From contig NZ_LTBA01000001.1 of the NCBI RefSeq assembly GCF_001594005.1, positions 310,001 through 374,000 on the forward strand: a stretch of 64,000 bases of DNA. Reading direction: 5' to 3'. The first letter of the stretch is position 1. Each line of letters begins with the position of its first letter. Shown here piece after piece: positions 20,326-30,559 of the stretch. The position numbers and the translations under genes are program-made. The notes beneath the pieces were generated by a model. That model saw nothing but the letters and a program-made list of their open reading frames with translations, did no database searches and had not been told where the DNA came from. This DNA is from Clostridium tepidiprofundi DSM 19306 (lineage in GTDB: Bacteria; Bacillota; Clostridia; Clostridiales; Clostridiaceae).

Positions 20326-20736
20326 TTAATGTAAACTATCAAGATATCCTTGTAAAATATATGTCGCAGCTATTTTATCAACAATTTTTTTTCTCTTTTT
20401 CCTTGAAATATCCGCTTCAAGCATTGCTTTATGTGCTGCAACCGTAGTTAACCTCTCGTCCCACATTATTATAGGTAAATCAATAATTTCCTTAACTTTT
20501 TCGCAAAACTCTAATACTTTTTCTCCTTGGTTTCCTATTGAGCCATTCATATTTTTAGGCAATCCACAAACAATTTTATCAACATCATACTCCATACATA
20601 TTTTTTTTACTTCATTTATATCATAATCTTCTTTTCTTCTTCTAATAGTAGTAATTCCCTGTGCTGTAAATCCCAAAGGATCACTCAAAGCAACTCCTAT
20701 AGTTTTGTCACCCACATCCAATCCTAATATTCTCAT
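20326..20736 (-). CDS. ruvX: YqgF/RuvX-family putative pre-16S rRNA nuclease
   Basis: RNase H-fold protein of 136 aa, annotated as Holliday-junction resolvase-like and in E. coli linked to 16S rRNA 5' end maturation. The N-terminal [16 protein letters not shown] provides the first catalytic Asp, and [14 protein letters not shown] and [13 protein letters not shown] the others. Length and motifs are standard. It is part of the alaS-ireB-ruvX-DUF1292 cluster. Confidence 0.94.
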   Translation of the reverse strand: MRILGLDVGDKTIGVALSDPLGFTAQGITTIRRRKEDYDINEVKKICMEYDVDKIVCGLPKNMNGSIGNQGEKVLEFCEKVKEIIDLPIIMWDERLTTVAAHKAMLEADISRKKRKKIVDKIAATYILQGYLDSLH

Positions 20737-20772
20737 AATAATGCTCCTTAATATTTTTCTCTATTTAGAAAT

Positions 20773-20796
20773 AAAAATGCCCCTAGGGGCATTTTT
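20773..20796 (-). terminator. ireB terminator
   Basis: AAAAATGCCCCT and AGGGGCATTTTT form a perfect 12-bp palindrome right at the ireB stop. It is symmetric and GC-rich in the middle, and the minus strand ends in T5. Confidence 0.8.
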
Positions 20797-21049
20797 ATTT
20801 TATGTTCAAATAGTGCTTCAAAACTTCCTCCAATATTTCATCTCTTTCTAATTTTCTAATTAGTGCTCTTGCACCATTAAAATTAGTAATGTATGTTGGA
20901 TCTCCAGATATAAAATAGCCTACTAATTGGTTAACCGGGTTATATCCCTTCTCTAATAGAGCTTCATATACCTCATTAAGAATAACTTTTGTCAAATCCT
21001 TCTTATTCTTTAAAGCATCAAATTGAACAGTATTTTGGTTATCTACCAT
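20795..21049 (-). CDS. ireB: IreB-family regulatory phosphoprotein (UPF0297)
   Basis: Small protein of 84 aa. IreB homologues are substrates of PASTA-type Ser/Thr kinases, and in Enterococcus affect cephalosporin resistance. The family signature [20 protein letters not shown] and [20 protein letters not shown] are complete. The ATG at 21049 has GAGGTGG 5 bases upstream; an upstream in-frame extension is rejected. It lies between alaS and ruvX, as in most Firmicutes. Confidence 0.95.
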   Translation of the reverse strand: MVDNQNTVQFDALKNKKDLTKVILNEVYEALLEKGYNPVNQLVGYFISGDPTYITNFNGARALIRKLERDEILEEVLKHYLNIK

Positions 21050-21127
21050 AACATACCACCTCGTAAATTTTAACACTCACTTCTTATACAATTGTATCAC
21101 AAATAAAGCTTTAATAACAGATTTTTA

Positions 21128-23767
21128 TTATTTAGTCATTGAAGCAATTAATTCTTCAACTTTGGTGATAGCATCACTAATTTTATCTATATTTTTACCT
21201 CCAGCTTGTGCCATGTCTGGTCTTCCACCACCACCGCCTCCTGTTACAAGAGCAGCTTCCTTAACTAAATTTCCACAATGAATTCCCTTAGACACAACAT
21301 CCTTAGTTGCCATTGCTATAAACACAACCTTAGCCCCATTAGCACTACCTAAAACTACAACACCTGATTTAAGTTTATCTCTTACCTTATCAGCTAAATC
21401 CCTCAGAGAATTTGCATCAATATCATTAACAACAGCAGTAACAAATCTTATACCATTAATCTCTTTTACACTACTTAACAATTCCTCTTCTAATCCTTTT
21501 GATAGTTCCTTCTTCAAAGAATTGATTTCCTTATCTTTATTTTTCAATTCATCAATCTTCATACTTATTTTGTGTACAATATCTTTTTCTGCACATTTTA
21601 ATATACTGCTCACTTCATATAACAATTTACTTTTTTCATCTATAAAGTTAATAGCATTGTTACCAGTAAGTGCCTCAATTCTTCTTATTCCTGATGCAAC
21701 TCCTGATTCAGATACTATTCTAAATAATCCTATTTCACCACTGTTTTTTACATGAGTACCCCCACACAGTTCTTTGCTAAAATCACCAATAGATACAACA
21801 CGCACTTTTTCAGAATATTTTTCATCGAATAAAGCAACAGCACCACTCGCCTTAGCTTCATCAATGCTCATAACATCAGTATTAACAATATATGCTTTCA
21901 TAATAGCATTATTCACAATGTATTCAACCTTTTTAAGTTCTTCCTTTGACATTGCCGAAAAATGAGTAAAGTCAAATCTTAATCTCTTCTCATCTACATA
22001 TGAACCCTTCTGCTGTACATGCTCACCTAAAACCTCTTTTAATGCCTCATGTAACATGTGAGTAGCTGTGTGATTTCTACATATAGAATTTCTTCTATCT
22101 TCTTCAACTACAAGTTTCACTTCATCATTTATGGATATTTTTCCTTCTAAAATCTCAACAAAATGAATAATTTTACCTGCAATATTCTTCTGACAATCAA
22201 ACACTTTAACCTTACAACCATCAGAATATATATATCCTGTGTCTCCTACTTGACCACCCATTTCTGCATAAAAAGGAGTATTAGTGGTTATAAGTATACC
22301 TTTATCTCCTTCAATTAGCTCATTAACAAATTCCTCATCCTTTGCTAATTTAACAATAAGTGAAGTGCTCTCAATATTATCATACCCATCAAAATGAGTT
22401 TCTATATCACTAGGTACTTTGTCAATGATACTTTCATCTTTTCCCATATAATTGGTTTCACTCCTAGCGGCTCTAGCTCTTTCTCTCTGCTCTTTCATCT
22501 CTTTATTGAAGCCTTCTAAGTCAATACCAAAACCTTTCTCAGCAAGTATCTCTTCCGTAAGCTCATATGGAAATCCATAAGTATCATACAACTTGAATAC
22601 CTTATCACCTGAGAGAATTTTTGATTTTTCCATTTCCATATCTTTCACATAACCTTTGAGTATATCTGAACCCGCACCTATAGTTTCAGCAAATCTTTGC
22701 TCTTCTAATCTTATAACTTTCTTTATATAATCCTTTTTCTCATTCAACTCTGGATAAGCATTTGAAGAATTCTCTATAACAGCATCACATAGATCACACA
22801 AAAAAACTCCTTCTACACCTAATAGTCTACCATGTCTGGCAGCTCTTCTTAAAAGTCGTCTTAAAACGTAACCTCTGCCTTCATTAGACGGGAGAATACC
22901 ATCACTAATCATAAATGTAATACTTCTTATGTGATCTGTAATTATTCTCAATGAAACATCCTTTTTTTCATTCTCTCCATATTGAAGCTTAAAAATACTT
23001 GAAGCTTTATCTAATATACTTCTTATGGTATCCACTTCAAAAATACTTTCTACTCCTTGCATAATTGATGCTATTCTTTCTAATCCCATTCCAGTATCTA
23101 TATTGGGATGTTCAAGATCAGAATAACTTCCATCCTCTTCTTTGTTAAACTGAGTAAACACAAGATTCCAAAATTCAACAATTCTATCTTCTTCACTAGC
23201 TTTAACAAACTCTTCAACGTTATTTATCTTTCCTTCGCCTTTATCATAGTGTATTTCTGAACATGGTCCACAAGGTCCATTTCCATGCTCCCAAAAATTA
23301 TCTTCTTTACCCAATCTGAATATTCTAGCTGGATCGATATCAGTCTTTTTACTCCAAATTTCGTAAGCTTCATCATCTTCTAAATATATTGTAACATACA
23401 ATTTGCTTTTAGGCACTTTCAATACTTCAGTAACATATTCCCATGCCCATGGAATAATCTCATTTTTGAAATAATCTCCGAAAGAAAAATTTCCAAGCAT
23501 CTCAAAAAATGTACCATGTCTTGAAGTCTTACCAACATTATCAATATCACCAGTTCTTATACATTTTTGACACGTAGTAACCCTTTTTTTTGGTGGTTCT
23601 TGAAGTCCCGTAAAATATGGTTTTAACGGTGCCATACCGGCATTAATAAGCAATAAACTTTTATCATTTTTAGGAACCAGTGAAAAACTCTTTAACCTTA
23701 AATGTCCTTTGTTTTCAAAAAACTTCAAATATGATTCACGTATATCATTTAAACTCATTTTTTCCAC
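21128..23767 (-). CDS. alaS: alanyl-tRNA synthetase
   Basis: Charges tRNA-Ala, 879 aa. The class II core starts [14 protein letters not shown], with motif 2 in [15 protein letters not shown]. The editing domain has [11 protein letters not shown] and [13 protein letters not shown] zinc/editing residues, and the C-Ala domain ends with the glycine-rich [16 protein letters not shown] chose GTG at 23767, which lies 5 bases past GGAGGCG, over an ATG 21 bases earlier that overlaps the RBS. A consensus promoter stands about 220 bases upstream. No T-box is seen in the leader. Confidence 0.97.
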   Translation of the reverse strand: MEKMSLNDIRESYLKFFENKGHLRLKSFSLVPKNDKSLLLINAGMAPLKPYFTGLQEPPKKRVTTCQKCIRTGDIDNVGKTSRHGTFFEMLGNFSFGDYFKNEIIPWAWEYVTEVLKVPKSKLYVTIYLEDDEAYEIWSKKTDIDPARIFRLGKEDNFWEHGNGPCGPCSEIHYDKGEGKINNVEEFVKASEEDRIVEFWNLVFTQFNKEEDGSYSDLEHPNIDTGMGLERIASIMQGVESIFEVDTIRSILDKASSIFKLQYGENEKKDVSLRIITDHIRSITFMISDGILPSNEGRGYVLRRLLRRAARHGRLLGVEGVFLCDLCDAVIENSSNAYPELNEKKDYIKKVIRLEEQRFAETIGAGSDILKGYVKDMEMEKSKILSGDKVFKLYDTYGFPYELTEEILAEKGFGIDLEGFNKEMKEQRERARAARSETNYMGKDESIIDKVPSDIETHFDGYDNIESTSLIVKLAKDEEFVNELIEGDKGILITTNTPFYAEMGGQVGDTGYIYSDGCKVKVFDCQKNIAGKIIHFVEILEGKISINDEVKLVVEEDRRNSICRNHTATHMLHEALKEVLGEHVQQKGSYVDEKRLRFDFTHFSAMSKEELKKVEYIVNNAIMKAYIVNTDVMSIDEAKASGAVALFDEKYSEKVRVVSIGDFSKELCGGTHVKNSGEIGLFRIVSESGVASGIRRIEALTGNNAINFIDEKSKLLYEVSSILKCAEKDIVHKISMKIDELKNKDKEINSLKKELSKGLEEELLSSVKEINGIRFVTAVVNDIDANSLRDLADKVRDKLKSGVVVLGSANGAKVVFIAMATKDVVSKGIHCGNLVKEAALVTGGGGGGRPDMAQAGGKNIDKISDAITKVEELIASMTK

Positions 23768-23790
23768 AAAATCGCCTCCAATACGCATAA

Positions 23791-23849
23791 GTGAACTCGT
23801 TTTGCTAAAGCAAAATCTTCAATCTCCCACTTATAGAAGTGGGAGTCTT
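23791..23849 (+). mobile_element. IS605-type right-end relic, copy C (in alaS leader)
   Basis: The best-preserved small copy. It has GTGAACTC, then the hairpin GTTTTGC TAAA GCAAAA, then CTTCAATCTCCCACTT and a second perfect hairpin CTCCCACTT ATAG AAGTGGGAG. On the minus strand both hairpins lie in the alaS 5' leader, ending about 13 bases before the ribosome site. The order matches the right end of IS200/IS605-type elements; no transposase is left. Confidence 0.55.
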
Positions 23850-23982
23850 GTAAAATCGATAAAAAACTAAAACTACACTCAATCAGATAAACTCTTGAAT
23901 ACTAACATTTATTAAAGTCTCTTATGAGATAAGTCCAAATTCGCAAAATTGCATATTTTTTCATGTATCAATCTTAACTTCG

Positions 23983-24011
23983 ATTATAAAAAAAATAACT
24001 ATTGATGTCAA
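23983..24011 (-). promoter_or_regulatory. alaS promoter (sigma-A consensus)
   Basis: TTGACA (24006-24011) and TATAAT (23983-23988) are separated by exactly 17 bases on the minus strand, both perfect consensus. The implied transcript has a leader of about 210 bases before alaS. Confidence 0.85.
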
Positions 24012-24044
24012 TAATTATTAATTTTTAACTCCACAGCTCAATCT

Positions 24045-25067
24045 TTAAAATAAATAGTAGTTTATATCTTCATATATTATTTTTACTGTAACTCCTATTG
24101 GAATAGCTAATACCATTCCTAAAAAGCCGCCCACTTTTCCACCTATTATTAAAAGTAAAATAACAATAAATGGGTGTATACTTACAGTCTCTCCAACTAT
24201 TTTAGGTGAAATAATATTACCTTCTATTTGTTGAATTATATAAAGCCCCAAGAAAGTTATAACACCCGTCTTAATCGACTTAGTAAATCCTATCAATATT
24301 GCTGGTATGCATCCAATTATAGGTCCAAAATAAGGAATAATATTAAAAAATCCATTTATAACAGACAATATGACTGCAAACTTTACTCCAGCAATCAATA
24401 GTACAAAATATGTAAATATACCTATCAATGTACATAATAAAAATTGACTAATTATATATCTACTCAATATCTTATCAATATCTTTTAAAATTTTTTTGAT
24501 TATGCCTCTTCTTTCTCGTGGAAAATACATCATAAATCTATTGCTTATCATTTCTCTATCAACTAAAAAGTAATAGACAAATATAGGCACAACAAGAAAT
24601 GATAAAAAACTTTCACCAAACTTAATAACATTATTAACAATTGATTCCATAAGCTTTTTTAATGTCGTATTTCCATATGAATATAATTTATCCGTAATCA
24701 CTCCAACTATTTTATTTGTTCTTAAATATTTTTTACTGTTGCATAGTCTATTAAAATACTTGCCTATTTGTTCTATTATATCATTAATGTTAACACTTTC
24801 TCTAGTAATCATAGGTATTAATATCACGAAAAACAAAGAAAAAATAGTAATAAATAATAATATTATACATAAAGCAGAAAATTTATTCCCTAATCCTTTT
24901 TCTATCATTTTCTTGTGAATAGGCATTAATGTATACGCTATAATAAATGATATAAAAACTATTTCTGCAACTCCCCTCAAAAACTGGAATTGAATTATGC
25001 AAAACACTATAGAAAACATAATTAAAACATATACAATTGTTCTGTATTTTATGTTTAATTTCTTCAT
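24045..25067 (-). CDS. AI-2E family transporter (membrane permease)
   Basis: Polytopic membrane protein of 340 aa with about eight hydrophobic helices. It has the family features: a first helical pair, the segment VVPIFVYYFLVDREMI, and the C-terminal PYFGPIIGCIPAILIGF and ISPKIVGETVSIHPFIVILLL blocks, given here as separate motifs. Members include TqsA and Na+/H+ or peptide exporters, so the substrate is not known. GGAGAA precedes the ATG. It follows the PRC-barrel gene by 19 bases and is probably co-transcribed. Confidence 0.88.
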   Translation of the reverse strand: MKKLNIKYRTIVYVLIMFSIVFCIIQFQFLRGVAEIVFISFIIAYTLMPIHKKMIEKGLGNKFSALCIILLFITIFSLFFVILIPMITRESVNINDIIEQIGKYFNRLCNSKKYLRTNKIVGVITDKLYSYGNTTLKKLMESIVNNVIKFGESFLSFLVVPIFVYYFLVDREMISNRFMMYFPRERRGIIKKILKDIDKILSRYIISQFLLCTLIGIFTYFVLLIAGVKFAVILSVINGFFNIIPYFGPIIGCIPAILIGFTKSIKTGVITFLGLYIIQQIEGNIISPKIVGETVSIHPFIVILLLIIGGKVGGFLGMVLAIPIGVTVKIIYEDINYYLF

Positions 25068-25086
25068 AATATTTTCTCCTAATAGT

Positions 25087-25566
25087 TTAAATGCTTGTTT
25101 TAAGTTTGCAATAAAAATTAACCATATTTGAACAATTGAAATTCAATAAATTTCTTTCTCCAAAAAGAATATTTTTTAATAAAATGATTTTTTTCCCCTC
25201 CGTAAATCGTTTAAGAAAACCCACTGACACAATAATAGCATGAATTTGAAAAGTATATTCATCAAAAATAATATCCTCAACTATTCCAATAACATTACCT
25301 TTATTGTCAATCACATCCATGTTGTTGATTTCAGAAAAGCCTAAACTTTTATATCTAGCAATTTTTCTAATAACCATTGTATTATTGTAATACACTATAT
25401 CCTCTTTTAATACACTCATGCTCTTTTTAAAAAATCTTTTTGGTATAATATTAAACCCAATTACTTTTCCTTTGTGACAATCAATGAGAATGTCATTTAT
25501 GTATCCAACCTTTTTACCTTTATTATCAAAAACATCCATAAAAATAAAATCTTTCTTTTTATACAT
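25087..25566 (-). CDS. tandem PRC-barrel domain protein
   Basis: Protein of 159 aa with two PRC-barrel-like repeats: DVFDNKGKKVGYINDILIDC near the N-terminus, and MDVIDNKGNVIGIVEDIIFD near residue 82. Such barrels bind proteins or RNA; no catalytic motif is present. The two halves look like an internal duplication. It precedes the AI-2E-type permease. AAGGTGATG is in front of the ATG. Function unknown. Confidence 0.8.
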   Translation of the reverse strand: MYKKKDFIFMDVFDNKGKKVGYINDILIDCHKGKVIGFNIIPKRFFKKSMSVLKEDIVYYNNTMVIRKIARYKSLGFSEINNMDVIDNKGNVIGIVEDIIFDEYTFQIHAIIVSVGFLKRFTEGKKIILLKNILFGERNLLNFNCSNMVNFYCKLKTSI

Positions 25567-25673
25567 AGCATCACCTTACACAAAATTGCGTCGTTATACT
25601 TCTGTTCCTATAATTTGCATTAAATCAAAATATATTCTACATTTTCTAGTAAAATTTCATCATAAATTAAAAA

Positions 25674-25722
25674 TTGCTCATATTATTGAACATACTGAAT
25701 CAATTTTCAATAATATGAGCAA
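25674..25722 (-). terminator. iscU2 terminator
   Basis: TTGCTCATATTATTGAA and its exact complement form a 17-bp stem with a 15-base loop, followed by TTTTTAA on the minus strand. It closes the isc-mnmA block. Confidence 0.8.
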
Positions 25723-25731
25723 AACTACATA

Positions 25732-26127
25732 TTAATAGTTATCTTGCCAAGGTTCAAGACCACTTGAAACTAAATAATTATTTATAGCCTTATGTATACA
25801 CTGCTCAGCCAATACTGAACAATGTATCTTTGATGCAGGCAATCCATCTAACGCTTCAATTACTGATTTATTAGTTAATTTCCATGCTTCTTTTAAAGTC
25901 TTACCTTTTATAAGCTCGGTTGCAATACTAGCCGAAGCAATAGCCGATCCGCAACCAAATGCTTTGAATTTCACTTCCTTAATCACATTATCTTCAACAA
26001 ATAAATATATCTTCATTATATCGCCACAATTGGGATCCCCTTCTTCACCTATACCATTTGCATAAGGAATAATTCCAACATTCCTTGGCGAATAAAAATG
26101 CTCCAAAACCTTTTCACTATACTCCAA
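25732..26127 (-). CDS. second IscU/NifU-type Fe-S scaffold protein
   Basis: Fe-S cluster assembly scaffold, 131 aa, paralogous to the iscU at 27366. The three ligand cysteines are seen in DPNCGD, AFGCGSA and IHCSVLAEQ, and the first is followed by the usual Asp. The start is taken as TTG at 26127, giving EYSEKVLEHF, which aligns with the paralogue. GGGAG is 8 bases upstream; the GTG at 26136 touches the ribosome site. It follows mnmA directly, unlike the first copy, which follows iscS. Confidence 0.88.
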   Translation of the reverse strand: MEYSEKVLEHFYSPRNVGIIPYANGIGEEGDPNCGDIMKIYLFVEDNVIKEVKFKAFGCGSAIASASIATELIKGKTLKEAWKLTNKSVIEALDGLPASKIHCSVLAEQCIHKAINNYLVSSGLEPWQDNY

Positions 26128-26146
26128 CAATATCACTCCCTATAAA

Positions 26147-27223
26147 TTATAGAACTTTATCAATTATTCCTCCACCTAAAAGATAATCTCCATCATAAAA
26201 TACAACAGATTGACCTTTAGTAATCGCCCTTTGCTTTTCAGCAAATCTAACATGAAGAGTTCCATCACTCAAAGGCTCAATTTCAGCATGCGCTGGTTTT
26301 GCTGAATATCTTATTTTGGCTTTTACTTTCATTTTTTCTTTAAGGCTGTCAAAAGGTAAAAAGTTTAAATCTTTAGCAATCAATTCTGATTTGAATAAAT
26401 CGCCTTCATCTCCTAAAACCACTTGATTCTTCTGCGGTAAAATATCAATCACGTATACTGGTCTGCCAACTGCTATACCAAGACCCTTCCTTTGACCAAT
26501 AGTATAATACACAATTCCTTTATGCCTACCCAATATATTTCCTTGCTTATCAACAAAATTACCTGGTCTGATTTTTTTATTAGAATTTTTAGCAATAAAA
26601 TCACCATGATCTTTGTTTGGAATAAAACAAATTTCTTGACTGTCTCTCTTTGATGATACATGCATTCCTATTTTTTCAGCAATTTCCCTTATTTCTTCTT
26701 TAGTATACTGCCCACACGGCATCAACGTATGCTCTAATATATCTTGATTTAAAGAATAAAGCATGTAAGTCTGATCTTTCCTTTTATCTTTACCTACTTT
26801 TAATACATATCTATCATTTTTCTTTACTATTTCAGCATAATGCCCTGTTGCTATATAATCTGCACCTAACATTCTTGCTTTATCTAATAATCGAGAAAAT
26901 TTAATAGTTTTATTACACATAACACATGGGTTTGGCGTTCTTCCCTTAATATACTCATCAATAAAATAATCAATTACATTTATCTTAAAAGGTTCTTTAA
27001 AATTAAGAACATAAAATGGTATATCTAATAAATCCGCTATTTTTCTTGCATCATTAGCAGCAGATAAAGAACAACATCCCCCCTCAGTATTTACAATTTC
27101 AGAATCATCCTTAGTTAATTTCATCATTATACCGATTACATCATATCCCTGTTCTTTAAGCAAATATGCTGCCACAGAACTATCAACGCCTCCGCTCATA
27201 CCAATAACAACTCTTTTTTTCAT
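26147..27223 (-). CDS. mnmA: tRNA-specific 2-thiouridylase MnmA
   Basis: Installs 2-thiouridine at U34 of Lys, Glu and Gln tRNAs, 358 aa. The PP-loop is [17 protein letters not shown]. The catalytic cysteines are in [12 protein letters not shown] and [13 protein letters not shown]. The C-terminal domain is present. It lies between two scaffold genes in the isc block, matching its need for sulfur from the cysteine desulfurase. AGGAGA precedes the ATG. Confidence 0.96.
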   Translation of the reverse strand: MKKRVVIGMSGGVDSSVAAYLLKEQGYDVIGIMMKLTKDDSEIVNTEGGCCSLSAANDARKIADLLDIPFYVLNFKEPFKINVIDYFIDEYIKGRTPNPCVMCNKTIKFSRLLDKARMLGADYIATGHYAEIVKKNDRYVLKVGKDKRKDQTYMLYSLNQDILEHTLMPCGQYTKEEIREIAEKIGMHVSSKRDSQEICFIPNKDHGDFIAKNSNKKIRPGNFVDKQGNILGRHKGIVYYTIGQRKGLGIAVGRPVYVIDILPQKNQVVLGDEGDLFKSELIAKDLNFLPFDSLKEKMKVKAKIRYSAKPAHAEIEPLSDGTLHVRFAEKQRAITKGQSVVFYDGDYLLGGGIIDKVL

Positions 27224-27365
27224 AGCATATCTCCTATATTTTATTCATTGTTACTTTAGGTTACCAAAATTATTAAAACCAATAAAACATATTTAATGCT
27301 TTGGAAACTACTTTTTTCATAATCTGATAACCCCTATTTACATCAGTATTAATATACTAATACTA

Positions 27366-27785
27366 TTATATAATACTGTGAACATCATCATGTTCTTTAT
27401 AGTCCCATACTTCTAAACCAGCTTTCTCTCTATAATCGTTTATAGCTTTATGTATAGCCTCTTCAGCAAGTACAGAACAATGCATTTTTACAGGTGGAAG
27501 TCCATCAAGTGCTTCTGCAACTGCTTTATTTGTAAGCTGCCAAGCCTCTTCCAATGTTTTTCCTTTTATTAATTCTGTTGCCATGCTTGAAGAAGCAATT
27601 GCAGATCCACACCCAAAAGTTTTGAATTTAACATCTTTTATTATATTGTCTTCAACCTTTAAGTATATCTTCATTATATCACCACACTGAGGATTTCCAA
27701 CTTCTCCTATACCATTAGCATCTGGTATTTCTCCTACATTCCTTGGGTTATTAAAATGCTCCAATACTTTTTCACTATATATCAT
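27366..27785 (-). CDS. iscU: Fe-S cluster scaffold IscU/NifU N-terminal type
   Basis: Scaffold on which the desulfurase builds Fe-S clusters, 139 aa. Ligands are in NPQCGDIMKIY, TFGCGSAIASSSMATE and MHCSVLAEEAIHKA. It starts at an ATG with AGGAGA only 1-2 bases away, a tight but usable arrangement that keeps MIYSEKVLEHF in register with the paralogue. It follows iscS by 5 bases. A 140-base gap to mnmA holds no gene. Confidence 0.94.
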   Translation of the reverse strand: MIYSEKVLEHFNNPRNVGEIPDANGIGEVGNPQCGDIMKIYLKVEDNIIKDVKFKTFGCGSAIASSSMATELIKGKTLEEAWQLTNKAVAEALDGLPPVKMHCSVLAEEAIHKAINDYREKAGLEVWDYKEHDDVHSII

Positions 27786-27790
27786 TTCTC

Positions 27791-28972
27791 CTACTCTCCC
27801 TTCTTCAAATAGTCATCCCACAGTGGAGACATATCTCTCAATCTCTGAACTATTTTGGGAACAACTTCCAAAACATAATCCACTTCATCTTCCGTAGTTT
27901 CATCACCTAATGTCAATCTCAATGAACCATGTGCTATTTCATGTGGCAATCCAATCGCCAATAATACATGAGATGGATCCAACGAACCTGATGTACAGGC
28001 ACTTCCACTAGAAGCACATATTCCATTCATATCTAAAAGCAACAGTATAGACTCACCTTCAATAAACCTGAAACATACATTAACATTTCCTGGTAATCTA
28101 TTTTCTCCAATTGCACCATTTAATATAGTATGTGGAATTTTTAATAATCCATCAATTAATTTATCTCTTAGCTTGCTTATTCTCTTTGAATTAGCATCCA
28201 TATTTTTAACTGCCATATCGATTGCCTTACCCAATCCAACAATACCAGAAATATTTTCTGTACCAGCTCTTCTGTTTCTCTCCTGAGCTCCTCCATGGAT
28301 TAAATTATCAATTTTAATTCCCTTTCTTATATAAAGTGCACCTACACCCTTTGGTCCGTAAAACTTATGTGCAGCCATAGATAGCAAATCAATATTCATT
28401 TCTTTGACATCTACTGGTATGTGTCCTACTGCCTGAACAGCATCAGTATGGAAAATTATATTCCTTTCCCTGCATAGCTTCCCAATTTCTTTTATTGGTT
28501 GTATTGTGCCAATTTCATTATTTGCAAACATAATGGTTACCAAAATTGTTTTATCAGTAATTGCATTCTTCAAATCTTCTAATCTCACCATACCATTATC
28601 ATCAACAGGTAAATAAGTTATTTCAAATCCTTGCTTTTTTAAGAATTCACATGCATGCAAAACAGCATGGTGTTCAATACTAGTAGTGATAATATGATTT
28701 CCTTTATCTTTATGTGCAAATGCAATACCTTTTATAGCCCAATTATCTGCTTCTGATCCACCACCAGTAAAATAGATTTCACTCGCATCAGCATTAATTG
28801 CACCTGCAACCCTTTCTCTTGCAATATCAATTGCTTTTTTTGACTCTCGCGAAAATGAATAAATAGAAGAAGGATTACCATAATATTCTGTAAAATATGG
28901 CATCATTTCTTTTACAACTTCTGGTTTAGTATAAGTTGTTGCTGCATGATCCATATAAATAATTTTTTTCAT
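27791..28972 (-). CDS. iscS: cysteine desulfurase IscS/NifS
   Basis: PLP enzyme that takes sulfur from cysteine for Fe-S clusters and tRNA thiolation, 393 aa. The PLP lysine is in SMAAHKFYGPKG, and the persulfide Cys loop is CASSGSACTSGSLDPSHVL. It starts YMDHAATTYTKPEV, as usual. It comes 2 bases after iscR and 5 before iscU, forming an iscRSU operon that continues to mnmA. Confidence 0.96.
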   Translation of the reverse strand: MKKIIYMDHAATTYTKPEVVKEMMPYFTEYYGNPSSIYSFSRESKKAIDIARERVAGAINADASEIYFTGGGSEADNWAIKGIAFAHKDKGNHIITTSIEHHAVLHACEFLKKQGFEITYLPVDDNGMVRLEDLKNAITDKTILVTIMFANNEIGTIQPIKEIGKLCRERNIIFHTDAVQAVGHIPVDVKEMNIDLLSMAAHKFYGPKGVGALYIRKGIKIDNLIHGGAQERNRRAGTENISGIVGLGKAIDMAVKNMDANSKRISKLRDKLIDGLLKIPHTILNGAIGENRLPGNVNVCFRFIEGESILLLLDMNGICASSGSACTSGSLDPSHVLLAIGLPHEIAHGSLRLTLGDETTEDEVDYVLEVVPKIVQRLRDMSPLWDDYLKKGE

Positions 28973-28974
28973 TG

Positions 28975-29403
28975 CTATTCGCTCCTTTTCTTACTGAATT
29001 CTTTATAATCATCAATAATATCTTTCAATGTCGTTGTTGATGTTACTAAATCAATACTTTCTTTGATTTTTTTCCATAGTAATCTTGTTGGACAATCGTT
29101 AATGTTTTCACATGATTCCTCAGTCAAACATGCTGATACACTTATAGGTCCCTCTAAAGCACTTATAATTTCCTTTACAGTAATATTTTCAGGCGATTTA
29201 TTTAATACATATCCCCCCTGTGCTCCTCTTATACTCCTAATAAGTCCTGCCTTTCGTAGTATAGCAAATAACTGTTCCAAATAATATTCTGAAATATTTT
29301 GCCTTTCAGAAATACTTTTTATTGTAACAGGTTCAGAAGAACTTTGAAGTGCTAAATCCGCCAAAGCTTTAACTCCGTACCTGCTTTTAGTAGACAACTT
29401 CAT
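28975..29403 (-). CDS. iscR: Rrf2-family regulator, IscR-type
   Basis: Winged-helix regulator of 142 aa. It has the Rrf2 start MKLSTKSRYGVKALADLAL and the recognition segment ISEYYLEQLFAILRKAGLI. Three cysteines in ACLTEESCENINDCPT match the [2Fe-2S] ligand spacing of IscR, which CymR-type paralogues lack. It heads the isc operon and probably senses Fe-S status. A candidate operator lies between the -10 and the ribosome site. Confidence 0.9.
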   Translation of the reverse strand: MKLSTKSRYGVKALADLALQSSSEPVTIKSISERQNISEYYLEQLFAILRKAGLIRSIRGAQGGYVLNKSPENITVKEIISALEGPISVSACLTEESCENINDCPTRLLWKKIKESIDLVTSTTTLKDIIDDYKEFSKKRSE

Positions 29404-29422
29404 TAAATCACATCCTTATTCC

Positions 29423-29474
29423 GAGTAATTTACTCTACTTTAATTATAATAACAAACCCAAGTAAATTTGTCAA
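29423..29474 (-). promoter_or_regulatory. iscR promoter and candidate IscR operator
   Basis: The minus strand shows TTGACA (29469-29474), 17 bases, then TATTAT (29446-29451). Just downstream, at 29423-29435, GAGTAA-A-TTACTC is an odd palindrome flanked by CGG, like Rrf2-type operators. It would cover the transcription start, so autorepression is likely. Confidence 0.65.
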
Positions 29475-29494
29475 CATTATTGATAACCTTTTAT

Positions 29495-30484
29495 CTAATA
29501 TCTTAAAGGTATTTTTGATTTCTTTATTATAACATTTTCAGAACAATCATACTCAATTTCATTTTCTAAATATGCTTTATAACCATTACTTCTCAAAAAT
29601 CCTCTAAGCCCTTTAGCAGCAATATCCATGTTGTTTTTAGGTCCAATAGTAATGCTTTCTATAGGTAGTCCTCTTTTTGTTTTATTATTATCATCTCTAA
29701 AAGCTATTTCTATATATGGAATAAACACTCCTCTACTTTTCTTAAATTTAATCACATCTAGATTATCCTTTACAGTAAATATTATTCTATACTCTTCTTC
29801 CTGTTCAAAACATGGATCTTTAAATAATTGACTAAAATTTGCTAATTCATTGTAAATACATATTAATTCCGATTTGTATAGTTGAATATTTTGTTCTGCT
29901 GTTTTTCTATAAAAGTCGTCTAAAGTAGTAAATATATCAATAATTATCTGTTCTTGCTTACATGAATCATAGATTACTCTTCCAGAACACACCGAAATAC
30001 TATCTTTTAGAGCATTTATTTGAATTAGCTCATAATCATCATTCTTATCAGTATAATTGCTCAATATATAAACACTGCCACAATCAAATTTATTAATGAT
30101 TTTGTTAATATTTAAATTTAAATTATATCCTTCAAATTCTGAATAATTTCCCCACAACGCCAATGAATCATCTTTTACCGAAAAACTTAAAACGTAACTT
30201 TCCTCGAATCTATTTTTAATATAGTTTACTATATCAATCATACCTTTTTGTGATATATTTTTAAAATCAGTTTTAGTGTTAAATAACCTTTCAATCAAAG
30301 CAATAGAATAATCTAATTCCGTTTTATCATTAACATATTTACAATTTGTAATCTTGAAGCTATTATATAATATTATTTTTTCTAAAGATTCTATATTTGT
30401 ATAGTGAAACACATCTTCAATATCAAAAGAATCAATGTACGATAAATTACCTTTTCTTTTTAGTTGTATATTATCATAACTCAT
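29495..30484 (-). CDS. DUF2971-like protein of unknown function
   Basis: Cytosolic protein of 329 aa. It resembles DUF2971: an early VFHYTNIESLEKII, then NCKYVNDKTELDYS, LSFSVKDDSLALWGNYSEF and a late EEEYRIIFTV. These are the typical HYT, ND, SFS-x-W-x-Y and EYR blocks. Family members are often accessory genes, with no assigned biochemistry. GGAGATGATGG stands before the ATG at 30484. It is not linked to a mobile element here, and sits between isc and an amidase gene. Its composition is very AT-rich, like the rest. Confidence 0.6.
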   Translation of the reverse strand: MSYDNIQLKRKGNLSYIDSFDIEDVFHYTNIESLEKIILYNSFKITNCKYVNDKTELDYSIALIERLFNTKTDFKNISQKGMIDIVNYIKNRFEESYVLSFSVKDDSLALWGNYSEFEGYNLNLNINKIINKFDCGSVYILSNYTDKNDDYELIQINALKDSISVCSGRVIYDSCKQEQIIIDIFTTLDDFYRKTAEQNIQLYKSELICIYNELANFSQLFKDPCFEQEEEYRIIFTVKDNLDVIKFKKSRGVFIPYIEIAFRDDNNKTKRGLPIESITIGPKNNMDIAAKGLRGFLRSNGYKAYLENEIEYDCSENVIIKKSKIPLRY

Positions 30485-30559
30485 ATTTGTTCCATCATCT
30501 CCAATCAAACTCACTAATTACAAACACAACACTAATCTTATTATGCATTGTAAGACTTA

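Noticed and set aside
23768-23976. T-box riboswitch before alaS
   Set aside because: No AGGGTGG-type T-box core or specifier arrangement found by eye; only IS-derived hairpins.
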